From positions 434,001-498,000 of the forward strand of contig JAMLHK010000001.1 in assembly GCA_023957155.1 (NCBI GenBank): a DNA stretch of 64,000 nt, read 5' to 3'. Made by a program: the position numbers and the translations under genes. Each line of letters begins with the position of its first letter. The first letter of the stretch is position 1. The notes under the pieces were generated by a model. The model was not told where the DNA came from. It did not search any database and was given only the letters and a program-made list of their open reading frames with translations. The DNA comes from Chitinophagaceae bacterium (lineage in GTDB: Bacteria; Bacteroidota; Bacteroidia; Chitinophagales; Chitinophagaceae). Below are positions 35,689-45,712 of this stretch, in pieces.

Positions 35689-37119
35689 ATGGTCAACAGA
35701 AGAAAATTCATTCACCAGGGTGTGTTATCTATTGGTGCACTGGCAGGAAGTCCGCTGCTTTCAGGCGGGCTAACCCTTACCGGCCGGCAATTCAACTTTG
35801 ATCTCCGGTTAGAAGCTGAGGAAGATATCTATTCTTATACGCCGGCAAATAATGGAGCAGGCCCCATGTGGGGACAGGGAATGACCAGTGTTATCCGGAT
35901 GGGAGACCAGGTGTTTGCCAGCGGACTGGAAACGGTTCCCGAAGTAAAAGGGCTGAGCAACTGCCGGTGGATGCTGTTTAAACGATACGATTCGGGATGG
36001 AAGCTGGAGGCGAAAGACCTGATCAACCTGACCAGGGAACCCTGTTCGCTTTCTGTTTTTAAAAACGAGAAGGTTTTATTATCTGTTAATCCCAAACAAG
36101 CTGACTCCTGTACAGAATATTGTCTTACCCATCCCGAGATACTGAGTTTTAGCGGGCGAAATTTACAAATGCCTTATGATCGTCTTGTACCGGTATGGAA
36201 GAACAACCCGGGGTTTAACGACCACTCGTACAGGGCATTGGCTGTAGACACAAAAAATAATGAACTGATCCTTTTCCAGAACTATATGTACCACCATGCA
36301 GAATGGAGCTTTTTGAACCGGAACGGCGTATGGCAATCAAGTGGCGCTATACAATGGCCGACAGACGTATACAACGACAAGGAAACGCCACTCCGGTTGT
36401 GTTACAGCAACGTGGCCATCCGGGATAAGCAGGTATATTTCTTTTCTACGGGAGATATCGTAGAACCTATTGATGAATGGAGAAAATATAAAAAGGATCT
36501 GACCGGTGCTGCCTGGGATTATGTTTTCAGGAGATTATATTTCTCATGGACAGATGATATCACTAAAAAGCCCTTCGGGTCATGGATAGAAATATCAAAC
36601 CGGGATAAGACGGCGGGGCATATCCGAAACCAGGATCTATGGTTAGACAAAGAGGGAAACGTTCACCTGTTATGGATAGAATACGCAATTGACGAGCGAC
36701 TCCGGGAACGTTTCTTTCCTGGTGAGAAACAGGAACGATCTTTACTTTACGCCACGATAAGGAAAGGGAACGTAATTGTCCGGCGTGCCCTGGTAACGTA
36801 CAAAGAAGGTGACCGGGATCATGTTGCGGTGGAAGGTAATGCAAGATTTCATGCACTGGCAGACGGACGCCTGTTTGTGGTATACTATCGAAAAGGGCAA
36901 CTGGCAAACGAACAGAAAGTTTCTGAAAACTGTATAATGGAAGTCTTTGCAAACGGGGAACACAGTGCCCCCCGGGTGATCCCGTTTAAGAAAGCATTCA
37001 TTCAATTTCAAACAGCTAATGAACGTGCAGGATGTGCTCCCTCAAACCGGCTCGACATGCTGGGTGTTCAGGAAGGAAAACAAAATACCATCAGCTACGG
37101 ACAGGTTGATATCCGGTAA
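35689..37119 (+). CDS. Tat-exported BNR-like propeller protein
   Basis: From ATG 35689 the 476-residue protein starts with a twin-arginine signal (NRRKFIHQGVLSIGALAG). The mature part is all beta with repeated tryptophan and aspartate turns (DVYNDKETPLRLCYSNVA, QDLWLDKEGNVHLLWIEYA, ADGRLFVVYYRKG), like BNR_4-type propellers found in exo-glycosidases and polysaccharide lyases. No catalytic signature can be assigned. The motif GTCTCACGAATA at 35666-35677 lies 11 bases before the start. The gene is transcribed away from the GH36-like gene and towards the DUF4838 gene. Confidence 0.68.
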   Translation: MVNRRKFIHQGVLSIGALAGSPLLSGGLTLTGRQFNFDLRLEAEEDIYSYTPANNGAGPMWGQGMTSVIRMGDQVFASGLETVPEVKGLSNCRWMLFKRYDSGWKLEAKDLINLTREPCSLSVFKNEKVLLSVNPKQADSCTEYCLTHPEILSFSGRNLQMPYDRLVPVWKNNPGFNDHSYRALAVDTKNNELILFQNYMYHHAEWSFLNRNGVWQSSGAIQWPTDVYNDKETPLRLCYSNVAIRDKQVYFFSTGDIVEPIDEWRKYKKDLTGAAWDYVFRRLYFSWTDDITKKPFGSWIEISNRDKTAGHIRNQDLWLDKEGNVHLLWIEYAIDERLRERFFPGEKQERSLLYATIRKGNVIVRRALVTYKEGDRDHVAVEGNARFHALADGRLFVVYYRKGQLANEQKVSENCIMEVFANGEHSAPRVIPFKKAFIQFQTANERAGCAPSNRLDMLGVQEGKQNTISYGQVDIR

Positions 37120-37125
37120 AACCAA

Positions 37126-37146
37126 TGGGATGAAGGGTGTATCCCA
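37126..37146. terminator. Possible bidirectional terminator
   Basis: A six-base stem TGGGAT/ATCCCA with a nine-base loop lies in the 51-bp gap between convergent genes. No T-run follows on either strand, so the call is weak. Confidence 0.3.
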
Positions 37147-37170
37147 AATTGTCGCTGCTTATTTAATTCT

Positions 37171-39054
37171 TTATTTCGTCCCTTCAGCTAAAAAAGCCCT
37201 GTACTTTTCCAGGTATTCTTTGGGCGTAGTGTGCCACTCAGACGTTCTGCTTACTTTGGTGCGCACGCAATGATATACAAACTCGTATAATACACTTACG
37301 ATCTCAGGATCAGGTACCAAAGAGCCATCTGTCCCCTTGATCAATGCACCCCGGTTCCCGGCTTTGGCTTCCTTTGCAATTTCAAGCATCGCATAATACA
37401 CCGGCAAACGGGCAGATTTTACCCTTACATGATACCCGGGCTTATTTTTTACCTTCTTCTCTCCCCTGTCGAAAATCCGGTTATAGCGTTCTATTAAATC
37501 CACCGATAAAAAACTTTCTTTTTCCTGTACCGGCGAGCCGAAAATGGACATCCTGACGCCCTGCCCCGAACGGTTATTATCATGTAACAGCCTGATATAC
37601 TCCTTTATTTCGGCAGCGGCAGGTCCGTAATAAGCATCAATAAATTCATTTTTTTCTTTTTCAATATCAATATCAGGATTCCATAACAAGCGGGCTATCA
37701 GGTAAGATCTTAAGGGTGCAAAATCGCCTCCCGACTGAATGTTGCCCTGCTCAAACAACGCCGTCACATTGTTATCCCGGAGAAACTGAATATTAGGCTG
37801 AAGGACCCGCAGATTAGGAAAAGGAGCGAGCAAATGTGAAAAGCGTATCACATAATCCCATACCAGGATATTATTCGTCAGTTTTCCCCAACCGACCAGA
37901 TCTTCACAAAAAGCTTTATCACCTACCGTCATGGGATCATTGCGTGAACTTTCTATACTGCAAAGCATAATGTTCACATTCTTACGCGGCACAATACCTT
38001 TAGGCGGAGTGCGGGAGTACTGGTAGGCCAATGTAGAAATAATTTTATCCGGGAATCTTTCCGCCACTTTATTGACAAACGTAAGCAGTGATCCCATACC
38101 TAATGCAGTATACCCGCTTGTTCCATGCGTAGCCAGATTTTTTTCTTCCGGCTTATATGCAGCGTATTGACTGTCTAAGGCAGCACAGTTTTCGCAACGG
38201 CAATAATTCACATTATCATTCTGGCTAACTGACCAGTATAATGCGCCCGGATTTTTGTCTATTGCCTTTTTCAGATTATCACAAACGATCTCTAATACAT
38301 CCGGATTGGTCAGGCACAGCTGCGCCTCCGGCTGCGTACCCCCTCCATCCCAGGAAGAGATCAGTCCTGCATGTCTTTTACCGTCATAATAGCTGAAATA
38401 CTCCGGATGTGAAGCTCCATATACTTTGGGGTCAAGCAATGCATGAAAAGTATGCACCCAATACCCCCATTTTGTTTTATCGCTTCCCCTGCCCTCAAAA
38501 GAGTGGAGCTTATGCCAGTCCATATACTCCGGATCATACACATCATGATAATAGGTTTCCCGGAAGGTAAATACCGGTAGCTGCATATCATCAATGAACG
38601 GTAGCCTTATCGTCCTTTGCTTAGGAACATAAGTAAAATCCGATGTGTATTTCCGGCAGCCCAGGTATTTATCAAGAAAAGTATATACGCTATAGATCAC
38701 TCCTTTCTTATCACCTCCTGTCAGGATCAGCTTCCGGTTGTTCGTCTTAATCAGCAACCCATCCTCTTTTAACTGATTATAATCCACCTGGCCCTGCTCC
38801 GGCCGGTTCACTCTGCCAACTAAAATCTCTTCCGGGGAAGCTGTTGCATTATCGGCAACCAGGGGCAGGCTCACCCCGGTTATCCTGAACAAATAATCCT
38901 GTAATACTTTCGCCGCCTGTATTTCTATTACGGTAGCTTTCTCCGGCAGCACAATATGATAGTCGGATTTTCCTTTTTTAATTAACGTAAGCGGCTGTGC
39001 AGACAGCATGCCACACACCAGCAATAACAGCGTAAGCTGAAATACCTGTTTCAT
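37171..39054 (-). CDS. DUF4838 family glycosidase-like protein
   Basis: A 627-residue secreted protein; ATG 39054 (MKQVFQLTLLLLVCGM) gives a sound signal peptide and avoids a 16-bp overlap with the upstream gene that ATG 39084 would create. The N-terminal small domain is GH67/GH20-like (TVIEIQAAKVLQDYLF, SVYTFLDKYLGCRKY), then comes the DUF4838 barrel (YWSVSQNDNVNYCRCENCAA with its double-cysteine loop, LAYQYSRTPPKG, ILVWDYVIRFSHLL). DUF4838 proteins resemble alpha-glucuronidases, but activity is not established to my knowledge. It lies 14 bp after the GH42-like gene and is probably co-transcribed. Confidence 0.85.
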   Translation of the reverse strand: MKQVFQLTLLLLVCGMLSAQPLTLIKKGKSDYHIVLPEKATVIEIQAAKVLQDYLFRITGVSLPLVADNATASPEEILVGRVNRPEQGQVDYNQLKEDGLLIKTNNRKLILTGGDKKGVIYSVYTFLDKYLGCRKYTSDFTYVPKQRTIRLPFIDDMQLPVFTFRETYYHDVYDPEYMDWHKLHSFEGRGSDKTKWGYWVHTFHALLDPKVYGASHPEYFSYYDGKRHAGLISSWDGGGTQPEAQLCLTNPDVLEIVCDNLKKAIDKNPGALYWSVSQNDNVNYCRCENCAALDSQYAAYKPEEKNLATHGTSGYTALGMGSLLTFVNKVAERFPDKIISTLAYQYSRTPPKGIVPRKNVNIMLCSIESSRNDPMTVGDKAFCEDLVGWGKLTNNILVWDYVIRFSHLLAPFPNLRVLQPNIQFLRDNNVTALFEQGNIQSGGDFAPLRSYLIARLLWNPDIDIEKEKNEFIDAYYGPAAAEIKEYIRLLHDNNRSGQGVRMSIFGSPVQEKESFLSVDLIERYNRIFDRGEKKVKNKPGYHVRVKSARLPVYYAMLEIAKEAKAGNRGALIKGTDGSLVPDPEIVSVLYEFVYHCVRTKVSRTSEWHTTPKEYLEKYRAFLAEGTK

Positions 39055-39068
39055 GTTCCTGTAATTGA

Positions 39069-40313
39069 TCAGTTTTTCAGCCATGAATATATTACCATAT
39101 CCCCCGGGTCAACCTCTAACGTATTTGTATACGTGCTTGCGGGAACCAGCGTTCCGTCCTTCAATACTCTTTTCACCTTGTCTTCCGTTACTATAGTCGC
39201 CTTCATCTTAGTATACAAATCCCTGTTCACAACAACCATAAATTGCCGGTTTCCTTTTTCCAGTACGGACACTATTGCTCCGTTATCGCTTGTTTCCAAT
39301 ACTTTTACCGGAGGAGGTAAAAGGAGGAACCTCCGGGTTCCTGCGGGTATCTGCTTTCCGGTATGCGCCACGGAAAGCAATTTGGCATTAAGAAAAACAC
39401 CTGAAAGATTTTGTATTTCCTGATTTACCTGTTTAATCCGATCATACACATCCGTGCGCCTTCCATCTAATCCTATAGGAGCGTCATGAAAATCCCAGGA
39501 AGGGTTGATCCCCGGGTTCCAGTAAGTGAAATATTGCAGCCCCTGCGCACCATAAGCCAGGTTGCTGTACATCTGCAGCCTGATGTCTTCGATAACCGGT
39601 ATGGGATGAGCTCCGTGTGGAACGGATAACGCAAAGGCCCAGAAAGGCAGGTTGTTTTTTTTAGCTGCTGTGGTAATAATTTCCAGGTTTTTATACCAAT
39701 CGGAGCGGATCGTTTTTACGTTATTTTTTTCTGTTATCGGGTAATGATCGAAAGAGATAAAAGGTACGGGTACCTGCCGGAGAAAAGTATCTACATGTTC
39801 AGTATAAATATCTGTCCCCGGCCGTTTTTTATAGTCATCACCAAACAATTGATCCTGGTTTGCATAAGTGGGAAAGAGATTAATGTAGCAATAATGCTGT
39901 TTGTCTACCGACTGTATGCGTTTCACCCACCGGCCTAATTCGGGGAAGTCTTTTGCATTAGGCTCATCTATCAAATGGTACCCTGCCAAAGCCGGGTGTT
40001 TCATCAATCGTTTTGCCGTTTTTTCAGGTTCCGATTTTAATTCGGGGCAGGACGGAAGTAATTTAACGCCTGTCCGCTGCGCAATATCCAATGCTTTTTC
40101 AACCGCTTCGATACTGGAATACCAGGAGAAATTAATATTGATCCCCGATCCTTTCAGCTCTTTGAATCGCTCAATGGTGGTTTCTTTTTCAGGAACACCG
40201 ATCCAGGCTAAAATGGGTATTTCTCCATCTGATTGTAGCTTCTCCTGGGCAAAGGGGCTAAGACAGGAGATGCTTAATATCAATACTAAAAAATGCTTGT
40301 ATAAGATACTCAT
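39069..40313 (-). CDS. Exported TIM-barrel glycosidase-like protein (GH42-like)
   Basis: The 414-residue product has a signal peptide (LVLILSISCLSPFAQ) and a barrel reminiscent of clan A enzymes such as beta-galactosidases. The likely acid/base glutamate is in GYHLIDEPNAKD; the strand PFISFDHYPIT and the segment YGAQGLQYFTYWNPG are typical of the clan. A short C-terminal beta domain follows (FMVVVNRDLYTKM). Substrate unknown. It precedes the DUF4838 gene in one transcription unit. Confidence 0.72.
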   Translation of the reverse strand: MSILYKHFLVLILSISCLSPFAQEKLQSDGEIPILAWIGVPEKETTIERFKELKGSGININFSWYSSIEAVEKALDIAQRTGVKLLPSCPELKSEPEKTAKRLMKHPALAGYHLIDEPNAKDFPELGRWVKRIQSVDKQHYCYINLFPTYANQDQLFGDDYKKRPGTDIYTEHVDTFLRQVPVPFISFDHYPITEKNNVKTIRSDWYKNLEIITTAAKKNNLPFWAFALSVPHGAHPIPVIEDIRLQMYSNLAYGAQGLQYFTYWNPGINPSWDFHDAPIGLDGRRTDVYDRIKQVNQEIQNLSGVFLNAKLLSVAHTGKQIPAGTRRFLLLPPPVKVLETSDNGAIVSVLEKGNRQFMVVVNRDLYTKMKATIVTEDKVKRVLKDGTLVPASTYTNTLEVDPGDMVIYSWLKN

Positions 40314-40539
40314 GGGTTTAGATAAAAAGCTTTAAATAATTCCTGAAAACTACTACTATTTATCCATTTTATGAGTGAGCGGGTAATTCATCCGTATATA
40401 AAGCATCCATACCTGCCCGGGGAAAGGGCTTCAGGCTCTCCGGCAACATTGAATTAACCCGTAATAGCTGTAGTTCAAAACCTGTACATACAGGAGGTTA
40501 TCACGCAACGTTTTGGGATATTCATGCAATGGCAGCATA

Positions 40540-41727
40540 TCATTTAAATACATCCCGGACAGCTTCAAGGTATTTCATCTCATTCCGGGTATCTGGTTCC
40601 AGGTAAGATCCTTCCCCCCATTCATTCCACGAATTAATAGTAACAATGCGCTCACCGGGAGGCTTTTCCATTGTTATTTTTTTAGCTTTCGCCAAAGCTT
40701 TTTTAAACAGGTAGGGGGTATTATCCGTTATCACCGCGCCATAAGGATAATCGCGCCGTTGCATCCAATCGCCTGCATTCCGGCACCTGGGCGAAGAATC
40801 CCAACCCATACTTACATTGAGGTGATAAGGAACCGGGATAGATGCCGCCGGCTTCTCCAGTCCGTTTGCACCACCGCCATTTTCCACACTGCGGAAATAC
40901 TGGTCAACTGCCACCTCGTATTTTGTAGCAGGAAAAGAAGGTAACGCATTGTGATGGATCCATACATAAGACGTTGTACTGCTCATCTTCAGGTTATTGA
41001 CCGCCGCATCCATATAGTTATTCAATCCAAACAGCACGCCATTCAAATGCAGGTCCTTAAACCCCGCTGCCTTAACCTTTGACCGGAACAGTTCGATAGC
41101 TTCAGCAGCTTTTTGAACATCTCCTCCAAAGGTTTCGATAAACGTATGCATCTGGTAAATAGAAAAATAAGGGCAGCCGTCAATTAACCAATAAGAAGGA
41201 TGTTTAAAATATTTTTCTATTATATAATCCATGATCTCTGTGAAAGTGTCCGGGGTTACAGCGCCCTTCATATCGCCTACATCATGATTGCACCATAAGA
41301 GCGCGAACTTAATGTCTGCATTATTGCCTGCCCCCAGGAAGCCTTCTTCCAGCGCCTTATAAAGATATTTTCCATAAGGCGGATCAAAATAATACCAGTC
41401 GAAAATAAAGGCATCAATTCCATGTCCGGCAGCCGCCTCTATTTTTTTAGACATCACTGCAGGTTCATTTTCATTTTCGTATCCCCACAGCGGGACTTTA
41501 GGTTGCTGATGACCATTAAAACGAGGCTTGGCAAACTTAACGAGCTGCCATTCGGATTCAGCTACCGGTCCCCAATTAGGGAAATAGTAGGCAGCCACCG
41601 ACACCTCGCCTTCAGGGATATCTATTGGCAATTCAGGCTCCGGATCAATGGATTCAGCAGATGATCTGCAGCCCGCGAGCATCAGCATCGAAACGGCACA
41701 AATAAAAAGAATACATTTCGTTCTCAT
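40540..41727 (-). CDS. GH99-like (WbsX-type) lipoprotein, paralogue 1
   Basis: From ATG 41727 a 395-residue lipoprotein (SMLMLAGC) is predicted; the earlier ATG at 41784 adds 19 residues before the signal. The mature part is a WbsX/GH99-like barrel: VAAYYFPNWGP at the start, the core GIDAFIFDWYYFD, HPSYWLIDGCPYFSIYQ and the C-terminal INSWNEWGEGSYLEP (Glu369 and Glu372 in an N-E-W-x-E motif). In GH99 endo-alpha-mannosidases, two glutamates of an NEWHEG motif are catalytic, so this motif suggests a related hydrolytic mechanism. It is the last gene of the six-member array behind SusCD and is separated from paralogue 2 by 88 bp. Confidence 0.85.
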   Translation of the reverse strand: MRTKCILFICAVSMLMLAGCRSSAESIDPEPELPIDIPEGEVSVAAYYFPNWGPVAESEWQLVKFAKPRFNGHQQPKVPLWGYENENEPAVMSKKIEAAAGHGIDAFIFDWYYFDPPYGKYLYKALEEGFLGAGNNADIKFALLWCNHDVGDMKGAVTPDTFTEIMDYIIEKYFKHPSYWLIDGCPYFSIYQMHTFIETFGGDVQKAAEAIELFRSKVKAAGFKDLHLNGVLFGLNNYMDAAVNNLKMSSTTSYVWIHHNALPSFPATKYEVAVDQYFRSVENGGGANGLEKPAASIPVPYHLNVSMGWDSSPRCRNAGDWMQRRDYPYGAVITDNTPYLFKKALAKAKKITMEKPPGERIVTINSWNEWGEGSYLEPDTRNEMKYLEAVRDVFK

Positions 41728-41815
41728 CCCAATACGCCGGTTCCCGATTGAACCACTGCGCTGTTTTAAAAAGATCCGGTCCATCTTCTACTGTTTTCTT
41801 GAAATAAGCGTGTAT

Positions 41816-42982
41816 TTAAGGCCTGAACACTTTTTTCACAGCTTCCAGGTATCCGTACCCGAACATCGTACACGGTTGCAGGTAGCTCGTTTCCGTCCAT
41901 TCGTTCCAACTGTTGATGGTGATCAACGGGGCTTGTTTAGGGTGAGCGTCTACATAAACTTTTGCATCCCGAAGCGCTTTTTCAAAATTAGCAGGCGTAT
42001 TGTTTTTGACAATGCCGCCGACCTGCATTTCAAACCTGGGGTTGTTGTCCCAGCCAACAGACACATGAGGGTAATAGGGTACCGATAAGCTTTTCCCGAT
42101 ACTTTCCCATTCTTTTACTGCATCAGCCTGTATTTCCAAATAGTCGCGGTCAATGTTGAGGAAATGAACATACTGGTAATGCGTGGCGCCATCAAACTGT
42201 AATTCTTTAATAACACTCAATTGTGTCCCGACATTATCACCGGCAATACCTGTGATATTCCCGTTCATATTTGACCGCAAAGTAAGCTGGAGATCCAGCC
42301 CTTTAAAGCCAGCCTTTTTCACTTCGGCACGGAACCAGTCTAACGCAGCTTTGGCTTCTTTCAAACCGCCCATACCGTCTATAAAAGTTTGCAACTCATA
42401 GATCATAAAGCTTGGCTTGCCGTCCACTGTATAATAATTCGGCTGATGAAAATATTTTTCAATTACCCGCTTACAAATATTCTCAAACTCCTTACGATTC
42501 ACACCGCCTTTCCAGATCAGGCTGTTATTGGGCTGTCCCGCCAAACGTTTGTCCCATGTCATGTTCACATCATGATTGGCCCACATCAGGTAAAACTTCA
42601 TGTCTTTATTATTAGCTGCTTTCAGAAATCCATCGTTCAAACAGCTTTCCAAAAAGGGCATTCCATCGTACCAATACCAGTCATAAATGAACACATTCAC
42701 ACCGTGGCGTGTAGCCGCCGATATCTGCATCTCCATTACATACGGATCGGCCTCATTCACATATCCCCAAAGAGGGTAACGGGGCTGCTCATGTCCCGGG
42801 AACTTCGCTTTGTTCGATTTCACCGTTTGCCATTCTCCCATACCTTCCGGCCAGAATATTTTTGCCCGGTCATCAGGATGATACGAGGGCCATACAAATG
42901 CAGCAATATCATATTTCTTTTGGGCACCCGCGGTTGCCAGGAAGAATACCACAAAACAGGCAATCAACGATATCTTTCTCAT
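41816..42982 (-). CDS. GH99-like (WbsX-type) secreted protein, paralogue 2
   Basis: A 388-residue protein with a Sec signal (IACFVVFFLATAGAQ). Barrel text: AAFVWPSYHPDDRAKIFW, GVNVFIYDWYWYDG, QPNYYTVDGKPSFMIYE and INSWNEWTETSYLQP (Glu361 and Glu364). The residue after the second glutamate is Thr instead of Gly. It begins 3 bp after the stop of the gene at 42986-44479, tight enough for coupled translation. Likely an endo- or exo-glycosidase on the PUL substrate. Confidence 0.85.
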   Translation of the reverse strand: MRKISLIACFVVFFLATAGAQKKYDIAAFVWPSYHPDDRAKIFWPEGMGEWQTVKSNKAKFPGHEQPRYPLWGYVNEADPYVMEMQISAATRHGVNVFIYDWYWYDGMPFLESCLNDGFLKAANNKDMKFYLMWANHDVNMTWDKRLAGQPNNSLIWKGGVNRKEFENICKRVIEKYFHQPNYYTVDGKPSFMIYELQTFIDGMGGLKEAKAALDWFRAEVKKAGFKGLDLQLTLRSNMNGNITGIAGDNVGTQLSVIKELQFDGATHYQYVHFLNIDRDYLEIQADAVKEWESIGKSLSVPYYPHVSVGWDNNPRFEMQVGGIVKNNTPANFEKALRDAKVYVDAHPKQAPLITINSWNEWTETSYLQPCTMFGYGYLEAVKKVFRP

Positions 42983-42985
42983 CTT

Positions 42986-44479
42986 TTACTTTTTTTCTTT
43001 TTTTTCAAAAAGCTCCGCCGGCATATTATAAGGGGTTTTCCCTATATCTTCAGGGATCAGGTCATCATGCTTTTCAGGGTCTTTGGAAAACACGTTGCGG
43101 ATAGCATCCAGGTACCCGAAACCATATTCGCGATAAGGCGCCAGGTAATGACCTTCGCTCCACTCATTCCAGTTGTCGAGAATAATCATCCTGCTGCCCA
43201 GTTCATCCTTTGAAAAATTATTTTCGATAAAGGCTTTCCCTTTCCGTAGCAGCACTTCAAAGTCTTTCGGGGAAAGTTTCCACACGCTACCCTCATCCTG
43301 CCATCCACTCCACGCCTGTGTAAAAGTGACCACCTGCGGCATCACATCATGCAGGCTTTGCATTTTTCGAATCTGTTCCATCTGGCTTTCAATGGCAACC
43401 TCAGGTGAAGGACTATTGGATACATGCCAGCAGTACTGGAACGTATAATCCAGCCCCATGGCTTTGAAGCGTGCAAGTGAGGCAGGTTGAAACCCGCGCT
43501 CCTCACCCATGATGATCAACCCGTCAAAACCGGCTTTTTTACAGGCCTCGCGCATCATATTAAATGCTGCTTTCGCCTTTTCATCGCTCCCCAGGTCGTC
43601 TGAAACAAAGAGCGGGCGATAAATATAAAGCACCGGTTTATTATCAATCTTGAGATAATTGTCTCTCTTGAAGAATTTCTCAATCCAGTAAGGCATCAGA
43701 TTCTCCATCAGGTCTTTTTCATCAGTGATGCCAGAAGTTCCTTTGGACTGGTTTTCCCACATAATGGTGAACTTCATCTGATCGCCATACTTCGACTTAA
43801 AGAGCGCCTCATCAAAAACACTTTTCTCGAACTGCGTTGTAACGGGCCCGTTCTGGCTGGTGCGATACCAGCAATAGATAAAAAAGGAAATACCGTGTTC
43901 CACTGCCCATTTGGTTTCCCAATCGGCTATTTCGGGATTATCCTGCGAATAAATTCCCAAAGCGGGTGTGCGTTCCTGGTGTTTATGCACAACCTGGTTC
44001 CAGAGTTCATAACGCCCCGTTTCCCACAGCGGGCAATTATGCGCTCCCACCAGTATATCTGTTTTGGCAGGCCTGGGCGCAGGGATATAAGCCTGTTTTT
44101 CTACCTTCCTGGCAGGCATCACTACCTGGTTAATAGCTGATCTTGAAAACACTTTCCCTCCGACAAGTACTTCCACTGCAAAATCTTTTTGCCCCGACTG
44201 AAGGCATTCTACCTCCCAGCTGTGCTGCCGGGAAGAGTCGGACAGCGCCGTAATCATTTCCTTTCCCATGCGGCTGCCATCGCCCGGAAGGATCAGCCTG
44301 CACTCATATTTCAGCTTCTCCGGGTTTTCAACTATCACATTGAAGTGAAACGGGCGGTTTGCCCTGATGATCGGCCGATCTGACTGAAAGCTGTTGCGTT
44401 TGATATTGATCTTTTCCTGCGCAACTAATTCAGAGCAGGAAAAGATCGTAAAGGCAATCAATAAACATATATATTTCAT
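42986..44479 (-). CDS. GH99-like (WbsX-type) protein with extra N-terminal beta domain, paralogue 3
   Basis: A 497-residue exported protein (signal CLLIAFTIFSC, possibly a lipoprotein). Unlike its neighbours it has an added N-terminal beta-sandwich of about 110 residues (RPFHFNVIVENPEKLKYECR) before the barrel (ILVGAHNCPLWETGR, GISFFIYCWYRTS, FTIMWENQSKG, NYLKIDNKPVLYIYRP). The C-terminal motif is LDNWNEWSEGHYLAP (Glu439 and Glu442), followed by a charged tail ending in KKEKK. The extra domain may bind glycan. It lies between two shorter paralogues with gaps of 3 and 15 bp. Confidence 0.84.
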   Translation of the reverse strand: MKYICLLIAFTIFSCSELVAQEKINIKRNSFQSDRPIIRANRPFHFNVIVENPEKLKYECRLILPGDGSRMGKEMITALSDSSRQHSWEVECLQSGQKDFAVEVLVGGKVFSRSAINQVVMPARKVEKQAYIPAPRPAKTDILVGAHNCPLWETGRYELWNQVVHKHQERTPALGIYSQDNPEIADWETKWAVEHGISFFIYCWYRTSQNGPVTTQFEKSVFDEALFKSKYGDQMKFTIMWENQSKGTSGITDEKDLMENLMPYWIEKFFKRDNYLKIDNKPVLYIYRPLFVSDDLGSDEKAKAAFNMMREACKKAGFDGLIIMGEERGFQPASLARFKAMGLDYTFQYCWHVSNSPSPEVAIESQMEQIRKMQSLHDVMPQVVTFTQAWSGWQDEGSVWKLSPKDFEVLLRKGKAFIENNFSKDELGSRMIILDNWNEWSEGHYLAPYREYGFGYLDAIRNVFSKDPEKHDDLIPEDIGKTPYNMPAELFEKKEKK

Positions 44480-44494
44480 GAGGGATGATTTTAT

Positions 44495-45703
44495 TTATTT
44501 TCCAAATACAGTTTTAATCGCCTGGAGATACTTCATTTTATGCACAACGTCAGGCTCCAGGTAGCTGCCTTCCGTCCATTCATTCCATGAATTAATGGTA
44601 ATGACTTTTTGATTATGCTTATCCATCATTTCTTTTACGTCTATGAGCCCCTGCTTAAACGCCTCAGGAGTATTACCTCCGATAATATTAGTATAAGGGT
44701 AGCCGGAATTATTAAACGGCGTATTCTGATTGGTACGTGGTGACGGATCCCAGCCTACCGATGCATTGGGGTAATAGGGTATAGAAAATGTGGCTATTGC
44801 CTGCTCTGCATATTGCAGGTATGCTTTTTTCACCATATCATAAGGTACAACCTGGTCATTCAAAGGCACATGATGGATCCATACATAAGAGGTAAAAGAG
44901 TTAAATCCTAATTTCTTTACCAAAGCTGCAGGATCTGTAACGGATTTCTCTCCCGGAAGTATCGGGTTTCCCCAAACAACGGCATTAAGGTTCAGGTCTT
45001 TAAACCCGGCTGCAATTGTTTTTTTTCTGAATGCAGCAAGCGCTGCTGCTGTTGCTTCCACACTGCCAAACGATTCCTGCAGTTTACTTAATTCATAAAT
45101 AGAAAAATAGGGTGCACCATCAATAAGCCAATAAGAAGGATGCTTAAAATAACGGTCAATGATCATATCCGTCATCTTATCCCAGGTGGCCGGCGTAATG
45201 GTTCCCGGATATACAATTTTATGCGGCTGACCCTGCGTATATGGATGAATATCTTCCCAATCATGGTTAGCCCACATCAGGCTGAACTTCAGTAAATGGT
45301 TATTCTTTGCCTTCATAAAGCCTTCCTCTAACCCCCGTTCTAAAAACGGGCCATCATCATAATAATACCAATCAAATATAAAGGCGTCTATTCCATGGGA
45401 TGCTGCTGCGGCAATTTTTTTTGCCATTTGTTTGGGATCGGCCTCATCGGTATATCCCCAGGCAGGAACTTTCGGCTGATCATGGTTGGCGAACCTGGGC
45501 CTTGCCGCTTTCACCAACTCCCATTCCGTCCATCCCTTTCCAAAATATGCTTCATTACGCTTATCCACGTGATAGTTAGGGAAATAATATACCCCCAGAT
45601 GATAGTCACCTTTCTTTTTGTTGTTGAATGTCTGGCTATCGGCACAATCGCTTATTGCCCAAAGTGCTATCGTTGCAAAAAAAATCATTACCCGTTGTCT
45701 CAT
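44495..45703 (-). CDS. GH99-like (WbsX-type) secreted protein, paralogue 4
   Basis: The 402-residue protein has a signal peptide (IFFATIALWAISDC). Barrel text: LGVYYFPNYHVDKRNEAYFG, GIDAFIFDWYYYDDG, LKFSLMWANHDW, HPSYWLIDGAPYFSIYEL, SVGWDPSPR and INSWNEWTEGSYLEP (Glu375 and Glu378). It is the closest relative of paralogue 1 by eye. It lies 15 bp upstream of paralogue 3 and 9 bp downstream of paralogue 5, all on one strand, so the array is one operon. Confidence 0.85.
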   Translation of the reverse strand: MRQRVMIFFATIALWAISDCADSQTFNNKKKGDYHLGVYYFPNYHVDKRNEAYFGKGWTEWELVKAARPRFANHDQPKVPAWGYTDEADPKQMAKKIAAAASHGIDAFIFDWYYYDDGPFLERGLEEGFMKAKNNHLLKFSLMWANHDWEDIHPYTQGQPHKIVYPGTITPATWDKMTDMIIDRYFKHPSYWLIDGAPYFSIYELSKLQESFGSVEATAAALAAFRKKTIAAGFKDLNLNAVVWGNPILPGEKSVTDPAALVKKLGFNSFTSYVWIHHVPLNDQVVPYDMVKKAYLQYAEQAIATFSIPYYPNASVGWDPSPRTNQNTPFNNSGYPYTNIIGGNTPEAFKQGLIDVKEMMDKHNQKVITINSWNEWTEGSYLEPDVVHKMKYLQAIKTVFGK

Positions 45704-45712
45704 ACCTTTTTG

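Noticed and set aside
40431-40538. A 35-codon minus-strand frame starting at 40538, with a further readable peptide in another frame down to about 40375
   Set aside because: The text looks protein-like, but no family is recognisable and a frame change would be needed to join the parts. Recorded only as a possible remnant between the GH42-like and GH99-like genes.
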